DNA from: Spirochaetaceae bacterium
GTDB taxonomy: Bacteria > Spirochaetota > Spirochaetia > SZUA-6 > Bin103
Direction of reading: 5' to 3'
Assembly: GCA_028818385.1 (NCBI GenBank)
Contig: JAPPNY010000241.1
Location: forward strand, 1-27,990
DNA length: 27,990 nucleotides
The position numbers and the translations under genes are program-made. Below the pieces are notes generated by a model. That model searched no databases. It worked only from the letters and a program-made list of their open reading frames with translations, and was not told where the DNA came from. How positions within the stretch are numbered: the first letter of the stretch is position 1; each line of letters starts with the position of its first letter. Below, piece after piece: positions 1 to 7,345 of the stretch.

Positions 1-48
1 CGCCCCATGATCCCAACCTGCCTCAAACCGTCCGCCCCGGCTGAATAG

Positions 49-150
49 TTACGAACCATCTACGTGGGCGAGGTGAACTGGTCGGCCGGCGGCAAGGACG
101 GCGACATCCCGCCCGACTGCCCCTGCCTGCGACGATACGTCAAGGTGTAA
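49..150 (+). other. Possible C-terminal tail of a broken or truncated gene
   Basis: A short open stretch runs from just after an in-frame TAG at 46-48 to a TAA at 148-150. Its translation ends in DCPCLRRYVKV and has protein-like composition (YVGEVNW, GGKDGD). There is no ATG, only a GTG at 64, and no ribosome site before it. The bases before the TAG read differently and are less GC-rich. It may be the end of a real gene whose 5' part is lost or mis-joined at the contig edge. The family is not recognised. Confidence 0.3.
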
Positions 151-163
151 CGGAAGCAACGAG

Positions 164-169
164 AGGAGG
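164..169 (+). promoter_or_regulatory. Ribosome binding site of the RidA-family gene
   Basis: AGGAGG lies seven bases before the ATG at 177, one of the best Shine-Dalgarno matches in the window. It fixes the start of the RidA-family gene. Confidence 0.7.
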
Positions 170-176
170 TCGATCG

Positions 177-548
177 ATGCGGGAGATACTCGGCGAAGCG
201 CCCGGCAGGCCCTACAGCCGCGGCACGCGCAAGGGCAACATGGTGTTCGTGTCCGGCCAGCTCGGCTGGGACGCTGACGACGACCCGATACCGGGCGGCG
301 TGGGACCGCAGACCCGGCAGGCGCTGGAATACGTCAAGGAGGTCCTCGCCCTGGCCGGCGCGACGCTCGACGACGTGACGATGGTCAACATCTACCTGGA
401 CGACCTCGATCGCGACTACGCCGAGATGAACGCCGTCTACCGCGAGTACTTCGGCGACGACCGGCTGCCGGCGCGCGCCACCGTCGGCGTCGCCCGGCTG
501 GCCAAGGGGCTCCTGGTCGAGATCTCCTGCATCGCCGTCGTGGACTGA
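177..548 (+). CDS. RidA/YjgF/YER057c/UK114 family protein
   Basis: This 123-residue protein has the usual length and landmarks of the RidA family: GNMVFVSGQLG near residue 21, Tyr13 in the N-terminal loop, and PARATVGVARL followed by LLVEISCIA. Arg100 and Glu115 match by position Arg105 and Glu120 of E. coli RidA, the residues that bind the substrate carboxylate and act in hydrolysis. It is therefore probably an active cytoplasmic imine/enamine deaminase that clears reactive 2-aminoacrylate-type intermediates; some relatives act in specialised catabolic pathways instead. The ATG follows an AGGAGG site at seven bases. It stands alone on the plus strand and converges on the ABC exporter pair, with only 16 bases between the stops. 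Confidence 0.93.
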   Translation: MREILGEAPGRPYSRGTRKGNMVFVSGQLGWDADDDPIPGGVGPQTRQALEYVKEVLALAGATLDDVTMVNIYLDDLDRDYAEMNAVYREYFGDDRLPARATVGVARLAKGLLVEISCIAVVD

Positions 549-564
549 CCTGACCCCGGGCGCC

Positions 565-1368
565 TCAGGAGCGCTGCATGGTGCGGTAGCGGTGCACGGC
601 CAGCGGGGCGAACACGGCGATGATGACCGCCGCCCAGATCAGCGTGTAGAGCACCGGGTGCTGCAGCGGCCAGGCAACAGGATCGGGCGTCCCTGGCGGA
701 ATGTTCCCGAACAGCTCCCGCGTCGCTTGGGTGACGGCGGAGACCGGGTTCCACAGGGCGAAGGTGCGCAGCACGGGCGGCAGGTTCTCGGCCGGAACGA
801 AGGTGTTGGCCACGAAGGTCAGCGGCATGGTCACCATGAAGCTCGCGTTGTTGATCACCTCGACGCTCGGCACCATCAGGCCGACGAAGGCCATGACCCA
901 GGAGAACGCGTAGGCGAACAGCAGCAGCAGGGCGAATCCGCCAACCGCGGGAAGCACGCCGGTGTCGATCGTCCATCCGACGACGAGCCCGGTCAGGGCC
1001 ATGATCGCCAGCGACGCCACGTTGTACACCACGTCGCTCATCGTGCGGCCCACCAGCAGCGCGCTGCGCGACATCGGCAGCGATCGGAACCGGTTCATGA
1101 TCCCCTTCTGGATGTCCTCGGCCAGCCCGGCGCCGGTGAAGATCGAACCGAACACGACCGTCTGGGCGAAGATGCCGGCGATCAGGAACTCGCGGTACGA
1201 GCCGCCGGGTATGGCGATCGAGTCGCCGAAGACGTACGCGAACAACAGCACGAACATGATCGGCGACAGCAGCACGAACACCAGCACCTCGGGCACTCGC
1301 TTGATCTTGATCACGTTCCGCTTGGCGATGGTGGCGGCGTCGCTCACCGCGTTCAGCATGGCGCTCAC
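565..1368 (-). CDS. ABC-2 type permease, DrrB-like
   Basis: This is the membrane subunit of a two-gene ABC exporter. The 267-residue protein has six predicted hydrophobic segments and the ABC-2 family layout, with the conserved cytoplasmic stretch GIMNRFRSLPMSR after the second segment and a late VANTFVP...LPPVLRTFALWNPVS region typical of the DrrB/NodJ group. It should sit in the inner membrane and pair with the ATPase encoded just upstream. The start is a GTG at 1366-1368 inside the ATPase stop (GTGA overlap), which implies translational coupling; an ATG three codons on is the alternative. Family members export drugs, lipids or polysaccharides, and the substrate cannot be read here. Confidence 0.9.
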   Translation of the reverse strand: MSAMLNAVSDAATIAKRNVIKIKRVPEVLVFVLLSPIMFVLLFAYVFGDSIAIPGGSYREFLIAGIFAQTVVFGSIFTGAGLAEDIQKGIMNRFRSLPMSRSALLVGRTMSDVVYNVASLAIMALTGLVVGWTIDTGVLPAVGGFALLLLFAYAFSWVMAFVGLMVPSVEVINNASFMVTMPLTFVANTFVPAENLPPVLRTFALWNPVSAVTQATRELFGNIPPGTPDPVAWPLQHPVLYTLIWAAVIIAVFAPLAVHRYRTMQRS

Positions 1369-2336
1369 GTGGCGGCCTCCTCCGGTTCGGTGGGTTCGGC
1401 GGCGTGGCCGGTCAGGGTGAGGAACACGTCATCCAGCGTCGGCCGGCGCAGGCCGACGTCCTGGACCGCGACCTGCCCTTGGTCCAGCGCGCGCAGCGCC
1501 TGCATCAGTGCCTCCGCGCCGCCGCCGGCGATCGGCGTCACCACCGTGCGCGCGCGCTCGTCCACCTGCTGCTCCCCGACCGCGAAACGGTCCAGCACCT
1601 CGCGGGCGTGACTCACTGCCGCCCCGGCGGCCACCGTCACTTCGATGCGCTCCGCCCCGACCAACCGCTTCAGCTCGTCGGGCGTACCTTCCGCGATCGC
1701 CTTGCCGTGATCGATGACCAGCACGCGGTCGGCGAGCTGGTCCGCCTCCTCCATGTACTGGGTGGTGAGCAGCACCGTGGTGCCTGAGCCCACCATGCGG
1801 CGGATCACCTCCCAGAGCTGCCTGCGGCTGTGCGGGTCCAGGCCGGTGGTGGGCTCGTCCAGGAACAGCACCGGCGGATCGGCCACCAGGGCGCCGGCCA
1901 GGTCGAGGCGGCGGCGCATCCCGCCGGAGTAGGTCTTGACCGGGCGGCCGCCGGCGGAGACCAGATCGAACTGCTCCAGCAGCTCGGTGGCGCGGTCGCG
2001 CGCGCGGCGCCGGCCGAGGTGATAGAGCCGGCCGACCATGTCGAGGTTCTCGAACCCGGTCAGGTGCTCGTCCACCGCCGCGAACTGGCCGGACAGCCCG
2101 ATTCGGCGGCGCACGTCGCGCGGCGAGCGCACCACGTCCGCGCCGGCCACCAGGGCGCTGCCTGCATCCGGAGAGATCAGGGTGGCCAGAATGGACACGG
2201 CGGTGGTCTTACCCGCGCCGTTGGGGCCGAGCACGCCAAGCACCGTCCCTTCCGACACGGCGAGGTCGAGACCTGCCAGGGCGGTGACTTTGCCGTAGCG
2301 CTTGACGAGCCCGGTGGCGTGAATGAGATCCGGCAT
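1365..2336 (-). CDS. ABC transporter ATP-binding protein, DrrA-like
   Basis: This ATPase drives the DrrB-like permease. Starting at the ATG at 2334-2336 it has 323 residues. It shows Walker A GPNGAGKT (37-44), signature SGGMRR (137-142), Walker B LFLDEPTTGLD (157-167) and an H-loop position occupied by Gln in TTQYMEEADQLAD (Gln193), which is usual for the DrrA subgroup. The C-terminal part (DUF4162-like) ends in PTLDDVFLTLTG. A longer reading frame back to 2483 is open, but the extra 49 residues match no ABC family and would cover the promoter at 2389-2417. No clear Shine-Dalgarno precedes either start. It overlaps the permease gene by four bases. It is likely a drug, lipid or glycan exporter. 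Confidence 0.92.
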   Translation of the reverse strand: MPDLIHATGLVKRYGKVTALAGLDLAVSEGTVLGVLGPNGAGKTTAVSILATLISPDAGSALVAGADVVRSPRDVRRRIGLSGQFAAVDEHLTGFENLDMVGRLYHLGRRRARDRATELLEQFDLVSAGGRPVKTYSGGMRRRLDLAGALVADPPVLFLDEPTTGLDPHSRRQLWEVIRRMVGSGTTVLLTTQYMEEADQLADRVLVIDHGKAIAEGTPDELKRLVGAERIEVTVAAGAAVSHAREVLDRFAVGEQQVDERARTVVTPIAGGGAEALMQALRALDQGQVAVQDVGLRRPTLDDVFLTLTGHAAEPTEPEEAAT

Positions 2337-2366
2337 TGCGTGCGTGGCCGCCGACGGGGAAGGAGT

Positions 2367-2376
2367 GATCGATCGG
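2367..2376 (+). repeat. Copy 1 of direct repeat GATCGATCGG with palindromic core
   Basis: The ten-base GATCGATCGG recurs at 2404-2413, with starts 37 bases apart. The first eight bases are a perfect palindrome holding two GATC sites. This copy would fall about eight bases downstream of the predicted DrrAB-like transcription start. It may be an operator half; no regulator gene is adjacent. Confidence 0.45.
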
Positions 2377-2388
2377 CAGCTCGCCGGA

Positions 2389-2417
2389 AACCTACGCACG
2401 TTCGATCGATCGGTCAA
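2389..2417 (-). promoter_or_regulatory. Putative sigma70-type promoter of the DrrAB-like operon
   Basis: Read on the minus strand, TTGACC (2412-2417) is followed after exactly 17 bases by TAGGTT (2389-2394). The predicted transcript would start near 2382 and leave a leader of about 45 bases before the ATG at 2336. One GATCGATC palindrome lies in the spacer and a second just downstream of the expected start, which looks like an operator arrangement. The prediction rests on sequence match alone. Confidence 0.5.
2404..2413 (+). repeat. Copy 2 of direct repeat GATCGATCGG with palindromic core
   Basis: This second copy sits between the predicted -35 and -10 elements of the minus-strand DrrAB-like promoter, so a protein bound here could block RNA polymerase. 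It also lies about 70 bases before the divergent plus-strand gene at 2482. Confidence 0.45.
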
Positions 2418-2439
2418 AATCGTGTTGCCCGGAGGATGC

Positions 2440-2467
2440 TTGCGAAGGAGCGTTGCGACGGTAGACT
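2440..2467 (+). promoter_or_regulatory. Weak candidate promoter for the unknown gene at 2482
   Basis: TTGCGA (2440-2445) and TAGACT (2462-2467) are 16 bases apart. Transcription would begin only about eight bases before the ATG at 2482, giving an almost leaderless message. That would fit the absence of a Shine-Dalgarno there. The match is weak. Confidence 0.25.
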
Positions 2468-2481
2468 TGTGAGCACGTGAC

Positions 2482-3279
2482 ATGAGCAGCGACGCGGACG
2501 TGACTTTCGTCGACTTCGGGTGCTCCTATCTCATCGGCAACGGCAGCAGCACCGCGGATTCGCCTGAGCCGATCGAACAGAACGACGTGCGGCTGCAGGT
2601 GGAGTCACTCGTCCGGCTGTACGACCTTGAGGCCGGCCTGACCCGAACCATCTATCAGTGCGCGGCCTGCAAGGCCGAGAACACGTTCGACGCGACCGGG
2701 CCGGGAGACCTGTTCAAACGGCCTAACTACGAATTCCTGCCGGCGGCGTGCGGCAGCGAGCTGCTGATCTTTCGTCGCGGGGTGGTGGCAACCGACGGAT
2801 ACCGGCGGTACTACCCGCACATGCCGGCCTTCGGCGATCTGCGTGCGCATATCGTGGCTGCGCAGGGTGTCGAGCGACTGGCCGACTTCCGGGCCGTCGC
2901 CGAGGCGTCGAGCGCCGGGGTGCCCATCATCGGCAGAACCGTGCTCGCCGACAGCGGCACGGGGCTGCGCGCGGAGCTGGAGTACCCGGTCAAGACGATC
3001 AACATCCGCTACCGTCCGGACGTGTATCAGTTCGATACCGGCCCGGTGCTGTTCCCGGATCTCGGCGTGCGGCGGGAGATCTGGGCGGACTACCTGTCGC
3101 TGGCGTTCCTGGCGTACGAGACCCGCACGGAGGACTACGCGGACTTCGTGATCGAAAGCCCGGTGCCTGCCGGATCGGATCCCGGCGCGGCACGGGTCAT
3201 GCACTACGACCGGCACGAGCATCGCCCGGCGACCAACACGATCTGGCAGGTCACGGGCGCGGGATCCGGCGCGCGCTGA
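2482..3279 (+). CDS. Hypothetical protein, family not recognised
   Basis: This 265-residue protein has no signal peptide and no membrane segment. It has four cysteines in the first 90 residues (14, 60, 63 and 90), including a CAAC pair that could hold a metal with the others. Later come an ordered alpha/beta-looking middle and an acidic, aromatic stretch (WADYLSLAFLAYETRTEDYADFV). I do not recognise the family. The ATG at 2482 is the only usable early start, because an in-frame TGA lies at 2470; no ribosome site is visible. It is divergent from the DrrAB-like exporter and shares its 145-base intergenic region, so the two may be co-controlled. Codon use resembles its neighbours. It is probably a real gene of unknown role. 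Confidence 0.7.
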   Translation: MSSDADVTFVDFGCSYLIGNGSSTADSPEPIEQNDVRLQVESLVRLYDLEAGLTRTIYQCAACKAENTFDATGPGDLFKRPNYEFLPAACGSELLIFRRGVVATDGYRRYYPHMPAFGDLRAHIVAAQGVERLADFRAVAEASSAGVPIIGRTVLADSGTGLRAELEYPVKTINIRYRPDVYQFDTGPVLFPDLGVRREIWADYLSLAFLAYETRTEDYADFVIESPVPAGSDPGAARVMHYDRHEHRPATNTIWQVTGAGSGAR

Positions 3280-3299
3280 AGCCGGCGGCGGCTGGTGAG

Positions 3300-4046
3300 C
3301 TACGGCCGACAGTCCACGTAGAGCGCTCCGCGGGCGCCGGCCTCGCCGCGCACCAGGTAGACCGGTATGGGATGCGTCTCCACGTCGACCCAGGCGCTGT
3401 CGGTGCTGCAGAAGCGGATGGTGTAGCCGGCCCGGCGCCGCGGCGTGCGGTTGGCGCCGCTGCCGTGCAGCAGGAATGAGTCGTGAATGGACAGCGCGCC
3501 GGCCGGCATCTCCAGGGTGACGGCCGAGCGTTCCATCGCCTCGGTGATGACCACCTTTCTGGAGAGCATGTCGTCGCGACCCGACGTCACGGTCGCGAAC
3601 TCTCGCCACCCGGCGTGCGAGCCGGGAATCACCTGCATGGCGGAGTTGGCCGCATCCGCGTCGTCGATGGCCAGCCAGACCGTCGCCACGTCCGTGCCGT
3701 GCACGCTCGGCCAGTAGGTGTTGTCCTGATGCCACGAGACCCGCTCCGGCCCGTGCGGCGGCTTGATGAACACGCTGGAGTACACCAGGATCAGGTTCGG
3801 GCCGAGCACGGCCTGCACGGCGTCGAGCAGCGGCGGGTAGCGGCAGATATCCAGCCAGCGGTCGTCGCGGGCGTGCGGCTCGCCGAGAGAGCTCCGCCGA
3901 TCGAGCGTGCCCGCCTCCGTCGCTTCGTCGAGCAGGCGGCGATTGGCCGCCACCCCGGCGTCGTCGAAGACCCGCGGAAAGACGCAATACCCCTCGCGCG
4001 CGAACAGCGCCGGGTCCCGGTTCAGCCGGCCGCCGGCCTCCCTCAT
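3300..4046 (-). CDS. Phytanoyl-CoA dioxygenase (PhyH) family protein
   Basis: This 248-residue Fe(II)/2-oxoglutarate-dependent oxygenase-like protein shows the metal triad His106-x-Asp108 in SWHQDNTYW and His194 in LLHGSGANRTP, with Arg205 or Arg211 placed to bind 2-oxoglutarate. The flanking motifs VWLAIDDADAANSAMQVIPGSH and GYTIRF are typical of the PhyH superfamily. It should hydroxylate a small molecule in the cytoplasm; family substrates range from fatty acyl-CoA to ectoine and natural products, so the true substrate is unknown. The ATG shares one base with the permease stop (TGATG), which makes it the last gene of the GH10-like/ABC operon. An oxygenase in such an operon suggests tailoring or breakdown of the transported compound (inference). 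Confidence 0.9.
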   Translation of the reverse strand: MREAGGRLNRDPALFAREGYCVFPRVFDDAGVAANRRLLDEATEAGTLDRRSSLGEPHARDDRWLDICRYPPLLDAVQAVLGPNLILVYSSVFIKPPHGPERVSWHQDNTYWPSVHGTDVATVWLAIDDADAANSAMQVIPGSHAGWREFATVTSGRDDMLSRKVVITEAMERSAVTLEMPAGALSIHDSFLLHGSGANRTPRRRAGYTIRFCSTDSAWVDVETHPIPVYLVRGEAGARGALYVDCRP

Positions 4047-4825
4047 CACTTCTCCCGCCAAGGGAGCTTCCACGTCCCCAAGGACATCATGACCAGGGTG
4101 AAGCCGGCCAGCACGGCCAGCTCGAACCAGACGTCGGCATTCCCGGAGAGGGACTTGGTGATGCCGTCCGCCGCATAGCGCAGCGGCGAGACATAGCCGA
4201 GATGCTTCAGCACGGGCGGCGCCTGCTCCATGGTGTAGTACACGGGCGAGAATGCCGCCAGGAGGAGCCCCAACATGCCGGTCGTGAGATTGCCCACCCG
4301 CCCGTTGGGAGCGAAGCCGATCACCAGCATCGTCAGGCCCGCCATCGTCAGCGCGGCCAGCAGGAGCGACGGAATCAGACCCCAGGTGATCTCCCACTCC
4401 AGGTCGATCGCCACTCCGAAACCGAGGAGCACGACGAGCGTCACGATGCCCGACAGCGACGCATACAGCAGGGACCCAAGCACGAAGGCACCCTTCGACA
4501 CCGGCATGGCGATGAGGAGCTTGAGGCTGCCGTCGAAGCGCTGGCCGTTGAGGTTCTGCCCCACGAACATGCCGATGGAGAAGGCGACGCCGAACACCAT
4601 CGTCCCGGCCAGCAGCCTGAGCAGGACCTGCGGGTCGTCCGGGGCGATGGTGCGGGTCACGAAGAACCATGGCAGGGGGACCACCGCGGCCAGCACCACC
4701 GTGACATACCAATACCGAAGGAAGGGAATGGCGTTGATCTCGAAGATGCTGACGGCGTCGAGTAGCAACTTGAGAAACCCGCCGGTGCGACACCGGTCTT
4801 CAGTCGGCCGTATGGTGCTCATCAT
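4046..4825 (-). CDS. ABC-2 type permease
   Basis: This is the membrane component of the second ABC exporter. About 259 residues carry six hydrophobic segments: two flank WYVTVVLAAVVPLPWFF and LLAGTMVFGVAFSIGMFVG, and the rest lie after the cytoplasmic loop RFDGSLKLLIAMPVSKG, a permuted form of the ABC-2 E-loop. The C-terminal LGYVSPLRYAADG motif is usual for the family. I chose the ATG at 4823-4825 because AAGAGG lies six bases upstream; ATGs at 4831 and 4822 are alternatives. The gene starts inside the ATPase reading frame by about 26 bases and ends in a TGATG junction with the PhyH gene, so all are probably translated as one unit. Confidence 0.86.
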   Translation of the reverse strand: MMSTIRPTEDRCRTGGFLKLLLDAVSIFEINAIPFLRYWYVTVVLAAVVPLPWFFVTRTIAPDDPQVLLRLLAGTMVFGVAFSIGMFVGQNLNGQRFDGSLKLLIAMPVSKGAFVLGSLLYASLSGIVTLVVLLGFGVAIDLEWEITWGLIPSLLLAALTMAGLTMLVIGFAPNGRVGNLTTGMLGLLLAAFSPVYYTMEQAPPVLKHLGYVSPLRYAADGITKSLSGNADVWFELAVLAGFTLVMMSLGTWKLPWREK

Positions 4826-5702
4826 CCCCATCCTCTTCCGCGGCTGACTCCGGTCCTCCGCCGGTCAGCACGAGATAGACGTCCTCCAGGGTGGTGCGTG
4901 TCAGGCTGTACTGATCGATGCCCATCGCCTGCACCCGTGCCACGAGATGACGGTCGTCATTGCCGTGGAGGCTCCGCGTGCCCGCGGTGGTGGTGAAGGT
5001 GACCTTGTACCGGTAACCGTGCGCGGCGTGCAGGTTGCCGACGGTGTCGAGCGCCAGCAGGGAACCGTCCTGGATGATGGCGACGCGGTCGCAGAGCTCC
5101 TCCGCCTCCTCCATGTAGTGGGTGGTCAAGAGGACGGTCTTGCCTTCCTGCCGGTAGCGCCGGAGCAGATCCCACAGACCGTGGCGCGCTTCGGGGTCGA
5201 GTCCGACGCTGGGTTCGTCCAGAATCAGCAGCGGCGGATCGGCGACCGCGGCGATCCCGAGCAGGACGCGCCTGCGCAGTCCTCCGGAGAGCGCATCGGT
5301 GCTCTTGCGCCCGTGTTCCTCCAGGTCGAGATCGGCGATCAGCTCGTCACGCCGGCGGCGCGCGATCCTGCCCGGCAGGCCCCGGAGCTTGCCGAAGATC
5401 CGGAACTGGTGGCGCACGCTGAGCCCCCCGTAGAGCGTTGCCTCCTGCGGCATGACCCCTATCAGGCCCTTCACCTCGACTGGCCGCGTGACCGCGTCGA
5501 TGCCGAACACGCGCACCTCGCCCGAGGTGGGGAGCAGCTCCGTCGTGATCTGGCGGACCAGCGTGGTCTTGCCGGCGCCGTTGGGCCCCACGACGCCCAG
5601 GATTTCTCCCCGGACCGCGGCCAGGCTGATGTCGCGGTTGGCCCAGGTGCCTCCCTTGTACCGCTTGTTGAGGTTCCGGACCTCAATCGGCGGGGAGCTC
5701 AT
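4800..5702 (-). CDS. ABC transporter ATP-binding protein
   Basis: This 300-residue ATPase has Walker A GPNGAGKTT (39-47), a Q-loop at Gln86, signature LSGGLRRR (138-145), Walker B LLILDEPSVGLD (158-169) and a normal switch His195 in TTHYMEEAEELCD. A C-terminal extension with LTRTTLEDVYLVLTGG resembles the CcmA/DrrA group tail. It would energise the permease encoded downstream. It is distinct from the DrrA-like ATPase at 1365-2336, which has Gln in place of the switch His. The start lies 20 bases inside the end of the GH10-like gene, so translation is probably coupled. Export of a lipid, drug or glycan is likely, but direction and substrate are inferred. Confidence 0.92.
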   Translation of the reverse strand: MSSPPIEVRNLNKRYKGGTWANRDISLAAVRGEILGVVGPNGAGKTTLVRQITTELLPTSGEVRVFGIDAVTRPVEVKGLIGVMPQEATLYGGLSVRHQFRIFGKLRGLPGRIARRRRDELIADLDLEEHGRKSTDALSGGLRRRVLLGIAAVADPPLLILDEPSVGLDPEARHGLWDLLRRYRQEGKTVLLTTHYMEEAEELCDRVAIIQDGSLLALDTVGNLHAAHGYRYKVTFTTTAGTRSLHGNDDRHLVARVQAMGIDQYSLTRTTLEDVYLVLTGGGPESAAEEDGDDEHHTAD

Positions 5703-7269
5703 GCTCGGTCGTTGGCACGACGAAGACCTCGACCTCCTCGACGACGATGCTGTCGGTCGCCTCGGGGTCGCTCGCGGTGAGCGCGAGGCCGAGCCGGTTC
5801 TCGCCGCGCACGCACAGGTCGCCGGTGAGCGGGAACCAGTACGTCACGCACGGGCGGGTCTCGCGGGTCATCGCGCCGCGGGCGAACTCGTACTCCGTGT
5901 CGTCCGGACGGAGGTCGGTGCGGACCTCATCGTCGCGGCGCTTGAGCCCACGGGCCGGGACCGCCTGCCCGTTCAGGGTGATCGCGAGGTCGTCCGCCAG
6001 CGTCATGTGATAGGCGCGGAACAGGAGCTGCGCGGCGGCGACGCCGTCGAAGTCCTCGTAGAGGCGGAAGGCGTACTCCGCCGAACCTGCCGGCCGCTCG
6101 ATGATCGCGCGCTGCACCTTGACCGCGCCGGTGGAGGTGCGGTCTTCGCCGAAGCCGCTGAAGCCGCCCCAGGTGGCGTCGAACACGTAGTGCCTGCGCC
6201 CGCCGAGGGCGCATGCGTCCGAGCGGACGTGGCGGGCGTCGTGCAGGGCCAGCGGATAGAACGGCGCGTGCGCTCCGCCGCCGCCGTGCATGATCTCGAA
6301 GTGGTTGTACAGCGACACGCCGTCGGCGCCCTGCGCGTACATGGTGTGCGCCAGCGCCCGCTGCTGGTCCTGGTCGGCCGGCTGCTGGGCGGAGCGGCGC
6401 CGGGCGATGATGCCCGTCCACGGCATGATCGACGGGTAGAGCCGGCAGGCGGTGTCCGCGGTCACGGCCGCCCACTCGTCGTAGGGCAGGTTGTACTCCG
6501 CGTACATGCAGTCCGCCGGGCTGAGGTAGTCGACCAGCCCGTCCTGCGCCCAGGCCGGCGCGTCCAGGCCCAGGTCCGCGCACTCGTCGATGGTGGCGAA
6601 CACGTGCGCGCCCAGGAACAGCCGCTCGGCCGTCCCCCGGCGCTCGCCAGCGGCATCGAGCATCGAGCGGATGGCGGCGACCAGCTCGGTCATCCGGTCC
6701 GCGCGGTCGCGGCCGGTGCCCGGCGGGAAGTAGCGGTGGTCGCGGTAGCAGATCTCGATGCCGTCCACGTCGAAGGTGTCCACCAGGCGGGTGATCGCGC
6801 TCAGCACGAAGGCGCGCACCTCCTCGTGGGTGAAGTCGAGCGGGGTCGACTCCGCGTAGAGGACGCCGGGCGGCGCCTCCTGGAGCTGCAGATGCGGGTT
6901 GTCCACGATGAAGCCGGCGCCGGCGCCCACCCCCTGGGCGGTGGAGACGGCGCCGTGGTTGTCGTTCATGCGGATGCCGGCGCCGAAGCGGACGCCGCGC
7001 CTGCGGCACTGATCTGCCAGGATGCCCAGCGGCTGTCGGCCGCCGTCGAGCAGGGGCAGGAACCGGCGGTGTTGCGGCCTGGCGTCGTAGTCGAAACCGT
7101 CGGTGCGCCAGTAGGTGGTCCAGCCCTGGGTGTAGGCCTCCTGGATGAACAGGTCGATGCCGGCGTCGGCCACGTCGTCGATCCACTCGCGGAGCGACTC
7201 CTCGGTGGCCGGGTCCGGCAGATAACGGGTGGCGACGCTGGACGGATCGCTGATGTAGATGACCGACAT
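5683..7269 (-). CDS. Family-10-like glycosyl hydrolase (TIM-barrel) protein
   Basis: This 528-residue protein has no signal peptide. Its N-terminal two thirds look like a TIM barrel of the GH10-like/GHL group: DAGIDLFIQEAYTQG, GVRFGAGIRMND, FDVDGIEICYRDHRYF and GADGVSLYNHFEI fall where beta strands with catalytic acids are expected. The last third is beta-rich and resembles a carbohydrate-binding or jelly-roll module. The function is probably glycan recognition or cleavage, though the substrate is unknown. The ATG at 7267-7269 is used here; a GTG at 7281 sits better behind an AGAGGG. It is first of a four-gene operon with the ABC exporter and PhyH gene, and is divergent from the sialidase array. 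Confidence 0.75.
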   Translation of the reverse strand: MSVIYISDPSSVATRYLPDPATEESLREWIDDVADAGIDLFIQEAYTQGWTTYWRTDGFDYDARPQHRRFLPLLDGGRQPLGILADQCRRRGVRFGAGIRMNDNHGAVSTAQGVGAGAGFIVDNPHLQLQEAPPGVLYAESTPLDFTHEEVRAFVLSAITRLVDTFDVDGIEICYRDHRYFPPGTGRDRADRMTELVAAIRSMLDAAGERRGTAERLFLGAHVFATIDECADLGLDAPAWAQDGLVDYLSPADCMYAEYNLPYDEWAAVTADTACRLYPSIMPWTGIIARRRSAQQPADQDQQRALAHTMYAQGADGVSLYNHFEIMHGGGGAHAPFYPLALHDARHVRSDACALGGRRHYVFDATWGGFSGFGEDRTSTGAVKVQRAIIERPAGSAEYAFRLYEDFDGVAAAQLLFRAYHMTLADDLAITLNGQAVPARGLKRRDDEVRTDLRPDDTEYEFARGAMTRETRPCVTYWFPLTGDLCVRGENRLGLALTASDPEATDSIVVEEVEVFVVPTTEHELPAD

Positions 7270-7332
7270 GGTGGCGACCACCGTAGCCCTCTTGCGTGGC
7301 GGCGGCAATCGTAGGACGCTGGCCGCTCTGCG

Positions 7333-7339
7333 AAGGAGG
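7333..7339 (+). promoter_or_regulatory. Ribosome binding site deciding the start of the first sialidase-like gene
   Basis: AAGGAGG is placed six bases before the ATG at 7346. It shows that translation begins at MAELREVS and not at the ATG at 7259, whose first 29 residues would be Arg-rich and would overlap the divergent GH10-like gene. Confidence 0.8.
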
Positions 7340-7345
7340 CGGCGG

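Noticed and set aside
549..564. CCCCGGG-containing gap between RidA and the exporter as a terminator
   Set aside because: It has no stable stem with a following T run. The other convergent gaps (3280-3299, 9589-9599, 22660-22671) also lack intrinsic terminators.
1755..1762. Missing switch histidine in the DrrA-like ATPase (Gln instead of His)
   Set aside because: TTQY in place of TTHY is usual in the DrrA subgroup, so it is not evidence of inactivity.
1365..2483. Longer DrrA-like protein starting at 2483
   Set aside because: The extra 49 residues match no ABC family, cover the predicted promoter and overlap the divergent start; family length supports the ATG at 2336.
5452..7314. A 620-residue open frame on the plus strand
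   Set aside because: It runs antisense to the GH10-like gene and ATPase, which have clear family motifs; it has none.
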